Below, one piece after another: positions 26,301 through 34,697 of a DNA stretch of 64,000 nt. Within the stretch, counting starts at the first letter, position 1; every line of letters begins with the position of its first letter. A model generated the notes under the pieces. It ran no database searches. It saw nothing but the letters and a program-made list of their open reading frames with translations, and was not told the DNA's origin. The translations under genes were made by a program, and so were the position numbers. This DNA is from Sabellastarte sp. h YS-2021 (taxonomy: Eukaryota > Annelida > Polychaeta > Sabellida > Sabellidae), in contig OZ024931.1 of the NCBI GenBank assembly GCA_964017235.1, positions 140,680,033 to 140,744,032 on the forward strand, in the 5' to 3' direction.

Positions 26301-27523
26301 AAGATTTGGCAAAGACCTTTACATTTGTGAATATGGTCCCAGATCTAGATCCAGACCATTTTCTGAGTATTGGGCCATAGGTAGATCCCACCATTAATGT
26401 GCACAGGCAGAGAGACAAACAAATAGACCAAATAACAACACCCTCACCTGTCCCTCTTTGGACAATAATTTAACAATAAATATAATTTTATTCTTATTTT
26501 GTTATAATCATTATTGGTTTCGTTAATATTGAGTACAAAGAGTTTTCTTGACAGCACTTCGCTTTTATGAAAAAAAATCAATTTACATTTAACCAAAAAA
26601 AAATCAGTATTTTTTTCAATCCTGGGAATTAGACAAAGAACCTGATCTACAGCAGGCATCAGAAAAGTCTGGATAAGCCAGCTTTCAGAATTTGAAAAAG
26701 TGAGAGTCCACTATACATGTATTACAACAGGGCATAAGCTCAATTTAGGAAGAAAGATATAAGAGCATGTGACATACAATTCCATGGTTTCTTTGGTTTG
26801 GTCAGTCGGCTTGCAGCGGAGGTCATTGGGTCTGAAAGGTTGTTCTATCACCTCACAGAAGACCCGGTAGTTGATACGACCATCATTCTTGAGATCATAT
26901 TTTTCTGCCAAGGCTCTCTCCTGGTCCTCACTGAACTTCAGAGACAGGTTGTCCCAAAGAACTCGGAAAAACTGCTTATCTGGAAGAGAGAATATAGGAA
27001 ATAAGCTGCAGATATTGAAATATCATGTCAAAAATAACATTGTTCTATAGCTACTGATCCATCAATTACCAAGCTCAGTACTTGTGATACATAAAACTGA
27101 TCATGAATTAAACACCAGTGTGCTGAAAAGTAATAACATTTCATAAAAAATCATATAAAGTATGCATACAATTAAACCAAAGGGACTTGATAAACTACAA
27201 CAATTATTTTAAATATTCTTTCTTGTGAGTTGCTAAAAAGTGATAATGTAATTGACACTTTTTGTACTCATTTTGAAATTTAGTGAGCCTTATTGATATA
27301 TATTGAAATACTCAATCCCTTTCCAAACCTAAACAGGGCATTTATTGTCAGTTTAAATGTCATAAATTGGAAATAGAATATTAGACGGGTTACTCCACTT
27401 ACTTGTGACATTGCCACTTCTTAGTCTGTCATAATCCAAGAAAAATTCTGATGGACGGATTCTCCGTGTCTGAACTTCAGTGCGGATATTGTTTTCTATC
27501 TGGGTCGCTAAAGACACCACCAT
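5148..27523 (-). CDS. Tandem EF-hand repeat protein, 11 exons, 3' end outside window or truncated
   Basis: Exons in transcript order: 27523-27403, 26979-26778, 25480-25315, 24524-24330, 23641-23374, 22090-22017, 17856-17737, 16944-16779, 15749-15574, 7307-7115, 5352-5148. All junctions are GT-AG and phases join without a break, giving 628 codons plus 2 nt. The start ATG at 27523 has an in-frame TGA 12 nt upstream. The repeated module is a basic helix (RRIRP.EFF), then DYD.LRSG.IT..QF, then a second loop ending in F..(V/I)E. Most loops are non-canonical: DYDRLRSG carries its Gly two positions late, and YDLKNDGRINYRVF lacks Glu at position 12. True Ca2+ binding is therefore doubtful. Proteins of this build are often ciliary, but that is inference. 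I do not tie it to a named vertebrate gene. The introns are loaded with transposons. Confidence 0.85.
5565..6252 (+). mobile_element. TIR element, TACCCCACAGCC family, copy 1
   Basis: Opens AAATAGCATTAGAGATGCCCGCACCCCACAGCC-like and ends GGCTGTGGGGTAAAAA, so its edges are inverted 12-mers. Inside are about 1.5 to 2 copies of a ~118-bp module (GGTCAAATCAAGGTCACACC ... GCACACCTACACCCC ... GAGATATAGCCC) and a 19-C homopolymer at 6202-6220. Non-coding. Intron 10 of the EF-hand gene. Confidence 0.75.
6253..7114. other. Intronic sequence without recognised features
   Basis: Between the TIR copy and exon 10. AT-rich, no coding signal, no repeat that I recognise beyond short GTCAAAGGTCAAAT-like echoes of the neighbouring element near 6430. 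Confidence 0.4.
7115..7307 (-). CDS. EF-hand gene exon 10
   Basis: Acceptor TATTTACAG, donor G|GTGAGT, phase 0 to 1. Completes module 5: DFDSLRSGSITKSQFRRGL, then a second half with YYTNPDMKDKVQWMRFMYDI. It is 8.3 kb from exon 9 because of the DIRS element and a TIR-family copy in the intron. Confidence 0.85.
8265..9267 (+). mobile_element. TIR element, TACCCCACAGCC family, copy 2
   Basis: Left edge AATAGCATCAGAGATGCCCG then TACCCCACAGCC; right edge GGCTGTGGGGTA at 9256-9267. It holds three or more ~118-bp modules beginning GGTCAAGGTCACTACG and repeating GGTCACACCATGATGTTGCA. Near the right edge it has CCATCCGGACACCATGGGTG, conserved in the other copies. Short open frames in it mirror the module and are not genes. 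In intron 10 of the EF-hand gene, same orientation as the other copies. Confidence 0.8.
9521..9700 (+). repeat. DIRS element 1, left inverted terminal repeat
   Basis: Inverse match to 15330-15510, from the TAATAC near the edge to TTTTTCGTT. It contains three ACCGGT sites and a TATATAATACC stretch. A short piece of the same repeat occurs alone at 24853-24885. Confidence 0.9.
9761..9857. repeat. DIRS element 1, internal complementary region (ICR)
   Basis: Fifty-seven bases complementary to the left edge are joined at 9817/9818 to forty bases complementary to the right edge, with no gap. In DIRS-1-type replication this segment templates closure of a circular intermediate. It lies beside the 3' end of the minus-strand coding region, as expected. 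A C13-T6 tract follows at about 10016-10035. Confidence 0.92.
10196..11265 (-). CDS. DIRS element 1 tyrosine recombinase
   Basis: Integrase of a DIRS-like element, which would insert a circular DNA copy by strand exchange. The open frame 11230-10196 (344 codons) has an N-terminal SAM-like core-binding half (WTIFTKWCLSNLVDFRAPP) and a C-terminal catalytic half. Visible catalytic residues: Arg in LGSGKRRSEIHAW, His-x-x-Arg in KAHDVRAFAASKA, and the region ACHWKSHNTFTQFY with the expected nucleophilic Tyr. The start is uncertain: similarity extends a few residues upstream into another frame (to about 11265), so translation may depend on overlap with the preceding frame. This is the best-preserved part of the element. 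The second element at 54516-60444 has a broken homologue. Confidence 0.85.
11110..11690 (-). pseudogene. DIRS element 1, domain between RNase H and recombinase
   Basis: Frame 11667-11110 encodes QPQVDLFATRFNNKLPQFVS and PDPQAWAVDALSLSWEDLDP, a conserved stretch found downstream of RNase H in DIRS and related pol proteins. The same stretch is present in element 2 (VDLFTIHLNHKRPLYVSPVP). It is out of frame with RNase H upstream (shift near 11670) and with the recombinase downstream (near 11265). Confidence 0.7.
11690..12215 (-). pseudogene. DIRS element 1 RNase H domain
   Basis: In the frame of the 13055-11439 ORF. Contains QIFTDASKEGWGAHL (first catalytic Asp), LHINHLELKAVFLAL (Glu), VLVATDNTTVVAYIN (Asp) and ARHIPGRLNVIADKLSR (final Asp). 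These four acidic motifs define an RNase H fold. The RT frame ends at 12206 with a stop after HLGRLT, so a frameshift near 12212 separates RT from RNase H. This could be mutation, assembly indel or programmed shifting. Confidence 0.8.
12206..13055 (-). pseudogene. DIRS element 1 reverse transcriptase domain
   Basis: Copies element RNA to DNA. The main frame 12922-12206 contains GFLVPKPNNRWRPILDLS, SIDFKEAYFHIPIH (first catalytic Asp), FKALPFGLSTAPMEF and YLDDWLV with the catalytic Asp pair in the DIRS-type variant, then the thumb-entry motif FNFVGYQFDL. The N-terminal part (NKNAVEPVENQNSLGFYN) lies in the 13055 frame and joins the main frame only through a shift near 12865. No gag-like frame precedes it. 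Confidence 0.85.
13100..14720. repeat. ACCGGT-rich region replacing gag in DIRS element 1
   Basis: The palindrome ACCGGT and its variants (AACCGG, CCGGTA) recur many times. From 14031 there are tandem units starting at CTGGAACCGGTACCCC-like sites (14031, 14157, 14292, 14417, 14551). Spacings alternate at about 126 and 135 bp, making a ~260-bp dimer. No long open frame matches the zinc-finger gag of element 2. The minus-strand frames of 60 to 110 codons here follow the repeat. Confidence 0.75.
14880..14935. promoter_or_regulatory. Three TCACGTGAC palindromic E-boxes in the DIRS 5' region
   Basis: TCACGTGAC starts at 14880, 14908 and 14927; the last is GTCACGTGAC. This motif is bound by bHLH-zip factors (USF, MITF/TFE type) in animals. 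It lies 5' of the coding region on the minus strand, about 400 bp inside the right ITR. Its use as a promoter element is inference. Confidence 0.4.
15330..15510 (-). repeat. DIRS element 1, right inverted terminal repeat
   Basis: Inverse partner of 9521-9700 with one visible substitution (GGACCT here against the complement of GGACCG). The outer 11 bases run to the right edge at 15521. Confidence 0.9.
15574..15749 (-). CDS. EF-hand gene exon 9
   Basis: Acceptor TTTTTGTAG, donor CAG|GTAAAA, phase 1 to 0. Encodes a Pro/Ser/Glu-rich linker and the helix RIRHHVLTTRRRVIEFFQ. The right end of the DIRS-like element (15521) lies 52 bp beyond the exon edge. Confidence 0.85.
16192..16612 (+). mobile_element. 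TIR element, TACCCCACAGCC family, short copy 3
   Basis: Edges AATAGCATCAGAGATGCC / TACCCCACAGCC and GGCTGTGGGGTAA. Only about one internal ~118-bp module is present, so this is a contracted copy of 420 bp. It lies in intron 8 of the EF-hand gene. Confidence 0.75.
16779..16944 (-). CDS. EF-hand gene exon 8
   Basis: Acceptor CACTCACAG, donor G|GTAGGA, phase 0 to 1. Completes module 4: SKGYSRVITKSQFARIL, then a second half with DVATGDVNYPAFVQTVD. Confidence 0.85.
16945..17736. other. Intron 7 of the EF-hand gene, nothing else recognised
   Basis: AT-rich. A loose inverted pair (AAATCTCAAACTCAATAT near 17058 and its complement-like ATTGAATTTGAGATTTTTTA near 17190) may be a small foldback, otherwise no feature. 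Confidence 0.4.
17737..17856 (-). CDS. EF-hand gene exon 7
   Basis: 120 bp, acceptor TTTCGACAG, donor AGG|GTAAGG, phase 0 to 0. Encodes an acidic lead (LTDEEEARVREVLDKIRD), the basic helix QKRRLMMYQYF and the half-loop KDYDR. Confidence 0.85.
18961..20830. repeat. Satellite array, ~133-bp unit, about 14 copies
   Basis: GTGAAAGCTCTCCCAAAAGT recurs near 18961, 19096, 19229, 19359, 19493 and on to about 20818. Each unit continues AGGTGAATGAGTTATTTGAG, CATTTACTCATTTTGAGTAG and TAGCTATGGGTCTGAAACTT. The blocks AGTAGGTGAAT, TTTACTCA and GGTCTGAAA(C/T)TTCAC are shared with the 155-bp satellite at 2063-4700, so both belong to one superfamily. Confidence 0.9.
20831..21600. repeat. Satellite array, ~168-bp unit with AAAATGGCCGCCATTTTT
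   Basis: ATGGCCGCCATT recurs at 20961, 21129, 21297 and 21466, with outlying older units at 18675 and 18836 on the far side of the 133-bp array. Each unit carries TGCAGAGATACCCTG, GTCGAAATCGCTCTATCTAG, CACGGTTTTCGAGATATAAG and CATTTTTGTGTTTTGC. Both strands show open frames of 60 to 130 codons, produced by the repetition. Confidence 0.88.
22017..22090 (-). CDS. EF-hand gene exon 6 (short linker exon)
   Basis: 74 bp, acceptor TTTTCAG, donor AGG|GTAATA, phase 1 to 0. Encodes 25 residues (AFNIPDLEKKPTLSVV and on) between modules 3 and 4. A similar linker (FTQSDLEKMPTHRV) follows module 5 in exon 11. Its donor is 36 bp from the right end of the 3.5-kb TIR element. Confidence 0.8.
22091..23373. 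other. Intron 5 of the EF-hand gene
   Basis: No gene. A direct repeat GACACCTCTGAGATTA.GCTTTATAAAACAC occurs near 22325 and 22376. A stretch ending AAACGGAGTTCTACTGTA at about 23019-23037 looks like the end of a pogo/Tc1-type element, but I found no partner end. Confidence 0.4.
23374..23641 (-). CDS. EF-hand gene exon 5 (a whole module in one exon)
   Basis: Acceptor TTTTTTTCAG, donor G|GTGAGT, phase 0 to 1. Contains the complete module 3: helix IFDKIRVAVHKNRIRTIEFF, loop DYDKLRSGVITEHQF, helix and second loop YKQPDGRVGYKEFCDMME. It is the only exon holding both halves, so it shows the repeat unit most clearly. Confidence 0.9.
24330..24524 (-). CDS. EF-hand gene exon 4
   Basis: Acceptor CATGTAG, donor CAG|GTAAAC, phase 0 to 0, exactly 65 codons. 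Encodes FFRSFPCPPEVTEQDVDLIV, then KYTDPDRPGLLNYLNLHHD, a degenerate second loop of module 2, and an acidic linker (GEERGASPEQRQEV). Confidence 0.85.
24853..24885. repeat. Solo fragment of the DIRS element 1 terminal repeat
   Basis: ACGTCTTTTTCTGGCGTT followed by CGGTGGGACCGACTTG matches the ITR (compare 15436-15470) with a few changes. Nothing else of the element adjoins it, so it is either a relic or a partial insertion in intron 3 of the EF-hand gene. Confidence 0.55.
25315..25480 (-). CDS. EF-hand gene exon 3
   Basis: Acceptor CCAATAG, donor CAG|GTAATG, phase 2 to 0. Encodes a linker (SLRPLSPESELRL), a helix with KDYYKYRGINLRT and the half-loop EDFDRHHIGVIKQSQ, the first half of module 2. 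Confidence 0.85.
26099..26294. mobile_element. Short MITE with TTACCGTA-type ends and AACGCCTGG repeats
   Basis: Left edge TTACCGTAAATTTCCAAAAT and right edge ATTTTGGAAAAATACGGTAA are inverted. The core is five copies of TTAACGCCTGG or close variants (for example ATAAACGCCTGGTTCAAATT). About 195 bp, non-coding, in intron 2 of the EF-hand gene. Confidence 0.7.
26778..26979 (-). CDS. EF-hand gene exon 2
   Basis: Acceptor TTCCAG, donor GTATGT, phase 1 to 2. Encodes NKQFFRVLWDNLSLKFSEDQ and the second loop YDLKNDGRINYRVF, completing module 1, then a linker rich in polar residues. This second loop is the closest to a canonical EF-hand in the gene (D, K, D, G present, final Glu absent). Confidence 0.85.
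27403..27523 (-). CDS. EF-hand gene exon 1 (start codon)
   Basis: Begins MVVSLATQIENN and ends DYDRLRSGNVT, phase 1, donor A|GTAAGT. An in-frame TGA upstream and a possible acceptor (TATTTTAG, just 5') suggest that the ATG is the true start and that a non-coding exon may precede it. Helix plus first half of EF-like module 1. Confidence 0.8.
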
Positions 27524-28256
27524 TTTAACAACTCATGTGTTCCTAAAATATATGAAATCATTTAACCTTAATGTAGGACACTTCCCTCTCTATATATATT
27601 TATATCTGCTATATATATTTTTTCCTTCTGATATATCACCGACACCCAACATTTTAACGCTCAAAGACAATACTTCCACACATCAAATGATGATAATGTA
27701 GTTGTTTCGGCACAAGTCCCACTGAATTATCTGCATGTTCTGAAACTATTGACTTCACTGAGTCAATATCCCGTTTAAAAGTACTGCTGAACTATAGTAG
27801 TGTTGTGGTTGGTTGCATCTCTTAAAACTGGTGTCCAATACCAAAAATCCAATGAAATTGCAGGCATGTATGGATTAGTAAAAGCCAGAATAAGTTGTCA
27901 AAATGTGTACATGACTTTTTTTCGACAAAATCACTCATACTTTGATAGAATAGAGTAAAAAATACTGTGAAATACTTTTGTAGTGCGATATTTTGGTAAA
28001 TTTGTGTTGAAATTGTGAATACCATATGTAAAAAACCATTTGTGATTATGTGTAAATGGAAGGTAGCTGGATCAGTGTCTTTCAGGCAGAAAATAGGTTT
28101 CCTGGTTGACAGTCTTCCACACTAATTTATGGGATATGTGCACTTTGCTATCACAAGAACTCTGTACTGTCACCTCACATACACAACTCACTACAACATT
28201 TTACCAACTAATATATCTGTTAAAAGTTGATCGTTCTGCTACAAAATTAAATTTTA

Positions 28257-29267
28257 TAAAATAGCATCAGTGATGCCTGTACCCCATAGCCTAGGGAAAT
28301 ATTTTTAACACCATGAAATATAGAAGTACTGTATCAACAAAAAAAGTTCAAGATACTTTCAGAGCACTGTCAGTTATATAAAGGTCCGAACAAGAAAGAT
28401 AATTCATGTAACAACGAAGTATTAAAACAAGACAAATCAATAACAAGATGACAGCATTAGTCAGTAAACTAAACATTACAACATTCTTTATCTACATCTG
28501 GCATGGCTGGATTATGGTTTGGCTGTTTTGAATATTACCATGCATACAGAAGTGGTAATACATTCAATGAATGCTTATATATTTGTTGTTGGAGCAAAAT
28601 CTGTGGCTCACTTGATGAGATTCCATCTGTTACAATGGGAAGTTGTAAAAGTATAATTCTTAATGAATTCTAATATGACTTTAACAGTGCTTAATCTGCA
28701 TCAAAAGACAGACCCAAAGGTGCAACAAGATTTTAAAGGTCAAAGTCACTACGACAAGGTCAAAGATCAAATCAAGGTCACACCATGATGCTGCACACCT
28801 ACAACCCCTAACCAATGTCCCTACCAAGCATAAACTTCCTATACTTTACGGTTTCCGAGATATAGCCCCAACAAGATTTTATAGGTAAAGGTCAATACGG
28901 CAAGGTCAAAGGTCAAATCAAGGTCACACCATGACATTGCACACCTACACTCCCAAACCAATGTCCCTAGTAAGTATCAACTTGCTACACCTCACAGTTT
29001 CCGAGATATAGCCCCGAAAAGATTTTATAGGTCAAGGTCACTACAGCAAGATCAAAGGTCAAATCAAGGTCAGACCATGACACTGCACACCTACACATCC
29101 TAACCAATGTCCTTATCAAGTATTAACTTCATACACCTCACACTGTCTGAGATACAGTCCGGACAAACTTTTTCCCATACAAACTTTTTCCCGCCGCCTG
29201 CCCGCACGCCTATCCGGACACCATGGGTGAAAACAATACCCCGACAGCCCTTAAGAGCTGTGGGGTA
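28257..29267 (+). mobile_element. TIR element, TACCCCACAGCC family, copy 4
   Basis: Very like copy 2 in length (about 1.01 kb) and order: ATAGCATCAGTGATGCCTGT opening, a unique left part with CTGGCATGGCTGGATTATGG, three ~118-bp modules, then CATCCGGACACCATGGGTG-like end and AGCTGTGGGGTA. A 17-bp duplication (CAAACTTTTTCCC twice) occurs near 29163-29190. It lies about 0.7 kb upstream of the EF-hand gene start. Confidence 0.8.
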
Positions 29268-31228
29268 AAAAACAGTGAGATCTCAGTAACTATTTAATCT
29301 TTGAAAATGAAACTGGAGCTAAATAAAGTTATGTTTGCAAAGATATCTTGAAGCCATGTTGCGTACACCAGATATTAGGAACTATTTGTAAAACAAAACT
29401 TAAAATATTTTTGTCTTTTGTCTTGTCTTTACTTTTTTCGTGCCTCAACTTTCAAAATATTTGCTAAAATTTACTAATTTAGGATCTGCAAACACTGTAC
29501 TTCAAACAAGTTACCATATATTCTTTGGTAGTGAGTCACATCGAAAACTTATTCATTGAGTTCTACATCATGAGGATTTTGTCTCGAGTGAGTTGTTTAG
29601 TTTTCATTGGATAATTAAACTAATCACATTAGCAAATTAAAAATATAGACTGATTGGCAATTGTCTGTAGGCCTCACACACCACTAAATGAATTCAGTAT
29701 GGTCATTTTTGTAGGCCAGGCCTTTTAAAAAGTAGCCTATTAAAGCCAGAAGGGGGAACATATAACTGAATTACTGCAATTGCATTCGAGTGACACATGC
29801 ATGCAATTGTCTTTAGGTCTCATGTACACCACTTATTGAACTTCAATTGCTGGTATGACTATACATAATTTAATAATTTTCAAAACTCAAAAGAACCTAA
29901 CTACTACAGCCAGAAATGGGAATTGAGGAATTTGCAAAATGTGAAAAAAAATCTTAAACTATGTTACAACATTAATGGAAACATTAAAGGAAAAATTCAT
30001 GTAACATATATCTGATCCATATAACATAACATTGATTTAATTGCCTCTGAAGAATACAAAGTTTTTTCAATAAAAATGGTCAGCAAGTACTATTCTAATT
30101 CTAATAATTCTAATAGCACTTTTATAGCGCTTAATCTCTGTCAAAAGACAGATTCTAAGGCGCATCACACAAAAACACTTTTCAATATTCAAAAACCAGA
30201 GACATTGCAGGGGTCAACACCGTGAATTTATACCAATTTCCTGTCAAAAGTGTGTATATTTCATGAGTGGCTTAAATAATTCTTCAGATATGCATTTTTA
30301 ACTTTAAAAAATAACGTTCCTAGTTGGTGCACCCACCACTTTTTTTCCCACCTTCTGAACCATAAATGGTGGTGGACCAGTTCACGTCTGCGTACCTATT
30401 CATACCCACCCGCAAGTTTATTCCAAACAATCACAGCTACACAATAAATTAATAATGTATATGATCAATTTGATAATTATCTATGATGTGGTTAACATCT
30501 TTTCCATGAAAAATTATAAATCTTCAAGAAAATAGAGGGTGGGCGTGAATAGGTACAGGGGCATGAATTGGTCCACCACCACTACCTTTTTTATTTTTGT
30601 GTGTGTTTTTTTAAAACTTTTAAAAAATTTTTGAGCCATCACTGCATTAATTTGCTCCAAATAAAAAGTGACAGAAACTACAATTACTTGCCTTGAACAT
30701 GGTATTAATAAATTTAAGAATACAATCAAGGACAATGACTTTAATTATGAAAATAATTATGGTTAGTGAGCCTGCAAATGAAGCCAACTATTTAGTCAAC
30801 ATTCGCAAATTTAGAAGACGTTTAGAATACCAGCTTGAACCTCACTCCAGTTAATTGACTGGAATACAGCAAACGAGTTGCTGTACTTTAGCATTTCTTC
30901 TCGAGTGCAGTAATAAATTCAACGTGCTCCAGCCACTTTGTATAGGTTATCCCCTCTGTAGACTGGCCAAGCTGTCACTCACAAATAAGAAGGTTGGTGT
31001 TTCTTTTCAGGGGTTGCTGAAATATCCGTATCAAGTAAGTGGGGTTAAAGGACTGGACATACCACCTTATATGTCTTTGTCAGAGGTCAAGGACAAATGC
31101 TTCTATAAATCTACAGAATGGGCGTTCATTGGGATTTCCTATTGCCATAAAATGGCTGATAATAGAGATAAATTATTAAAATATAACACTATCTAAGAAA
31201 TATTGCACAGTGTACTCGAAGTATTAAT
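29268..31228. other. Intergenic, no supported gene
   Basis: AT-rich sequence without coding signal. A 113-codon open frame at 30855-31196 (plus) has no domain, splice context or repeat link that I can see. An inverted pair around 30360-30600 (GGTGGTGGACCAGTTCACG against GAATTGGTCCACCACCA) marks a possible foldback of about 240 bp. Confidence 0.4.
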
Positions 31229-31583
31229 TATTGGTGAGGCTTTTGTCACGAATCCATGAACACAAACTGATAGGCTTGTGTCACGGACCCATATTTTGTC
31301 AGGGAGAATCTCCTGGAAATCCTTGACATCATATCTTCTCATGAATATTCATGAATTGAAAGGTATTTAAGGTATTTGATCTTCATTGAAGCTTCCATTT
31401 TATAAAATAGTGTTAGAAACCCCCGAGAAATCTGTGACCTCATATCTTCTCACGAATATTAATGAATTGGTGCTACTGCTGTGATTTCCAAACCCACCAA
31501 CAAAAACACTTGCATCTACATTGACATTTCCGTGACACAAGCCTATTTATTTCCGTTCATGGGTCCGTGACATTAGCCAATAC
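31229..31583. mobile_element. ~355-bp MITE with ~50-bp inverted ends
   Basis: The left end (ATTGGTGAGGCTTTTGTCAC ... GGCTTGTGTCACGGACC) pairs with the right end (GTGACACAAGCC ... GGGTCCGTGACATTAGCCAA) over about 50 bases with small differences. The core has two TCTTCTCA.GAATATT.ATGAATTG copies. No coding capacity. Confidence 0.7.
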
Positions 31584-33248
31584 GATTAATTGTTGTGTAT
31601 GTTAGTTGACAATTTGGTAATAAAGGACTATAGCCTTACATATTGATTATTATTTTTTTTTTTACGTACTGATTATTCGCAAGTTTTAGCATTTTAGTTA
31701 CGAGCTTATTTCACGTCTAAATATTTTATTTTGCAGCAATTTGGATGTGTTTTACATCAAAGCACCACTTTACATTATAAAAAGTGAAAATAGATGCTCG
31801 TTTATCCAAGAAAATGGCAATACTCGAATAAACAAGACCCTCGAATCAAGGATACTTGACTATAATATAACTCGCAAAATACATCTGTCCTTATTTACCC
31901 TTCCGTATCTGCATCCGTAATTGTCTGCATCCGTGATACCCTGGATATTTTGGTAGAAAACAGTCAGTTACTGTCCGCATCCCCAAAATAACAAACTCGA
32001 CTCTTTTATTGCGGATACGGATGGAAGTTCACTGTATTATACCAAAATATCTAGGGTACTACAGGTGCAGATATGAATGCCGATGTGGGTACGGACGAGA
32101 TTAAGGACAGGTGTATTTCCAACCTTAGCCTGTTTATGTAATTTAAATTAAAAATATTAACCACAGCATGGGTGTTTACTGGTAGAAAGCGACTAGTGCT
32201 GGTTGCATAAAAAAAAACCGGATGCTGCATATAGGGATATTTGACACATGCATAATGACAGGCAAAGGAACAGTACACTGCTGAAGCATGAACCATTAAG
32301 ACAAAAGGATGACTGGTACCGGCAACTGAATAATTATAGATCAGTCAATAAACATGTTAGTAACTTTGTACGCGATATATTTTGATATATCAGGACAACA
32401 ATTAAACAGGGCTTCGGACAACAATCACTATTCAAAGTGCGATTGTGGACTGTATGTCCGATACAAAATGATGTCATGACACCAATAACATTGAACTGGT
32501 ACATAATCCGTCACACAAAAATCCAGCTACTGACATCCTTACCAAGAAATATAAACCTTAACACATAATACAGTAAATGTACTTGTAATTTCTGACTTCT
32601 TGAAAGAGTTTCCAGTTAAAATGTGTACAGAGTAACCTAGCAACCTTACCTATGCGCATACCGGAAGTTTTGCATTGTTGTGCACACTAAATCTATGTCT
32701 ATGCAATTTTCTAACCGAACACGAGCCCCGAATTTGTGTGTTGCTAGTCTACACTGATTAAACGAGAATCATATTCAGAACACTGAAACAAAAATGAAAA
32801 AAAAACAGTTGTGTAGCTACTACTCCCTGACTTTACATTGCCTGATTCATCGATTTTAATTTTGCATATATCAGGTGATCCATATTTTATGAGCCTGGGT
32901 ATCTGATTTTTGGACTCTGGATAATAGCTATGTGGCGTCTTAGAATCTACAATTGCAGAGATTAAATGCTATAGAAATTTGAATTAGAATGAAATATTAT
33001 GGTGCATTCTCAGTCTCAGAAGGTGTAATAATCTGCAACTAATTTCAAATTACCCATATGAATAATTATTACATGTGTTATTAATATGTTCTAGTGATGA
33101 TATCAAGAGAAAGTGACAGACAAAAGATGGTATATTAATTCATTACACCTAAGATTGCTTGGATGGAGTATTAACACAATATCGAACCTTTAGGCTATTA
33201 AATGCCTTTTTCATTTGCTTCATGTGTTTTCCCAATTATGAACGTCTA
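31584..33248. other. Intergenic, no gene seen
   Basis: Part (31850-32110) has repeated CCGTATCTGCATCCGTAAT-like and complementary GCGGATACGGATGGAAG segments, compatible with an old inverted-repeat element. The rest is unremarkable AT-rich sequence. Confidence 0.4.
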
Positions 33249-33465
33249 TTTATTTGGGTTTTTAACATTGCTTTCAACACTGTATAGGTCAAATCAAAAT
33301 AGGTAGTTTTATTAGCAGAGGAAATCAATACATAGAGTGGGTCAAGGTTTTGTACAGTGAATTGCAGACCATCAGTAATCAACTACCAACTTTTCCACAT
33401 AAGGTCCTTGGTTTGAACTGCAGGCCTCAGAGGTGGGAAGTGTATGTTGCCACTGTGCCATCGTG
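33249..33465 (-). mobile_element. tRNA-headed SINE, diverged copy
   Basis: Read on the minus strand: a tRNA-like head (CCCACCTCTGAGGCCTGCAG then AGTTCAAACC, B-box-like), a middle CTGTACAAAACCTTGACCC and a tail ending in CCCAAATAAA. Same family as 35210, 45083/45156 and 47198. The changes mark it as old. Confidence 0.65.
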
Positions 33466-34104
33466 GTCCCTTCAAATTTCGAATGATAATAAATTCAGAC
33501 ACATATTTTATATATGTATGTCATGCTCAGTTAAGAATTCATGGGGATGTGGTGATGAATTCATTTTGACAAGTTTGTGTGTTTAAATTATAATGTGGAA
33601 GCATATTTTTGTTCAAGATATATCTTGCTTCCATCAGTACAAGAAAAGGATAACATTTGATCTTTCAATTGTAAAGACACACGAATTTGCTGTTGTAAAA
33701 TAATACTGGTGTTTTGTGCAGAATTCAAAGGACCTGTTGCAGTATGACCAAGGACAACTTGAAAGATTTTGTTCACAGTTTTACCTTTATGGATATCCTT
33801 AGGGAATAATTCTTTTAAACTCTGATCAGAAATTTTGATATTGACAACAGTTGGTAAAGAGTTGGTGGACTGTTTCAACTTTATTGTTGCAATAATTTCA
33901 ATTCACATCTTTCATTAGCTTAATTTTGTAAAGGTACTAACTGGTGCCAAAATTCTTTTAAGATTCTGTATCTGTGGAGTTTATGTATGCAAATCCAGCA
34001 TCATGTTGTTCTAACTTGTGAGGACTTCTGCCTAGAATTCATTGTCATTTTATGGCAATTTTAGAGAAATATTTTGGTCTGATCATATCACTTTTTGAAA
34101 AGAA

Positions 34105-34355
34105 CCAGGACCTGTATTCAAAAAGATTCTTATTAGAATTTTTCTTAGAATTGTTGTTTTTTTAGAAAAATTCGAAGAATAAGAATTTTCCTAATCAAAA
34201 TAGTTTCATTTTTAAAATCACACTTATTTTTAGAATTTTTCTAAAAATGGTTCTTATTCTAAGAATTTGTCTAAGAATTGTGCTTTTTCTTAGAATTTTT
34301 CTCAGAAAAATAATTTTTAATTCACAAAACTTTCATTCTAAGAATATTCTAAGAA
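34105..34355. repeat. AT-rich cluster of TTCTTAGAA-like palindromes
   Basis: Many copies of TTCTTAGAATT, TTTTTCTAAGAA and TTCTTATT in both orientations. It can fold extensively. No other feature. Confidence 0.55.
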
Positions 34356-34697
34356 CATGATTTAAATTTAAGACTGGCACATAGTATGCTTCATTTAAGA
34401 AAAATGCTTGCTTTGGTGGTTATAGTATTGAAGCCATCATTTAAAATATTTAACTAGGGTTGTTCCTTGGATTGTTTCCATTCTTGAACAAACAGTGTCT
34501 GAAAATGCACAAACCCTCACCCACAAGTAATGCCTAAAAACAGAAAATGAATCTTGCCACAGATGAATCATTGATTGATTTGTTTGAAATTAACAAGGCC
34601 AAAATGTCTATATGTGCGATCTGCAAAGTCATCGGAGAAACAAATAATGTACCAGAATTTTTGAAAGTCTTGTGACAAAAAAATTCCGAGCCAGATA

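Noticed and set aside
5148..27523. Naming the EF-hand gene EFCAB6
   Set aside because: Both are long tandem EF-hand proteins, but the LRSG-type loop and spacing here do not match what I know of EFCAB6 well enough to assign it.
30855..31196. 113-codon plus-strand open frame
   Set aside because: No domain, no repeat or splice support, and composition like the surrounding non-coding DNA.
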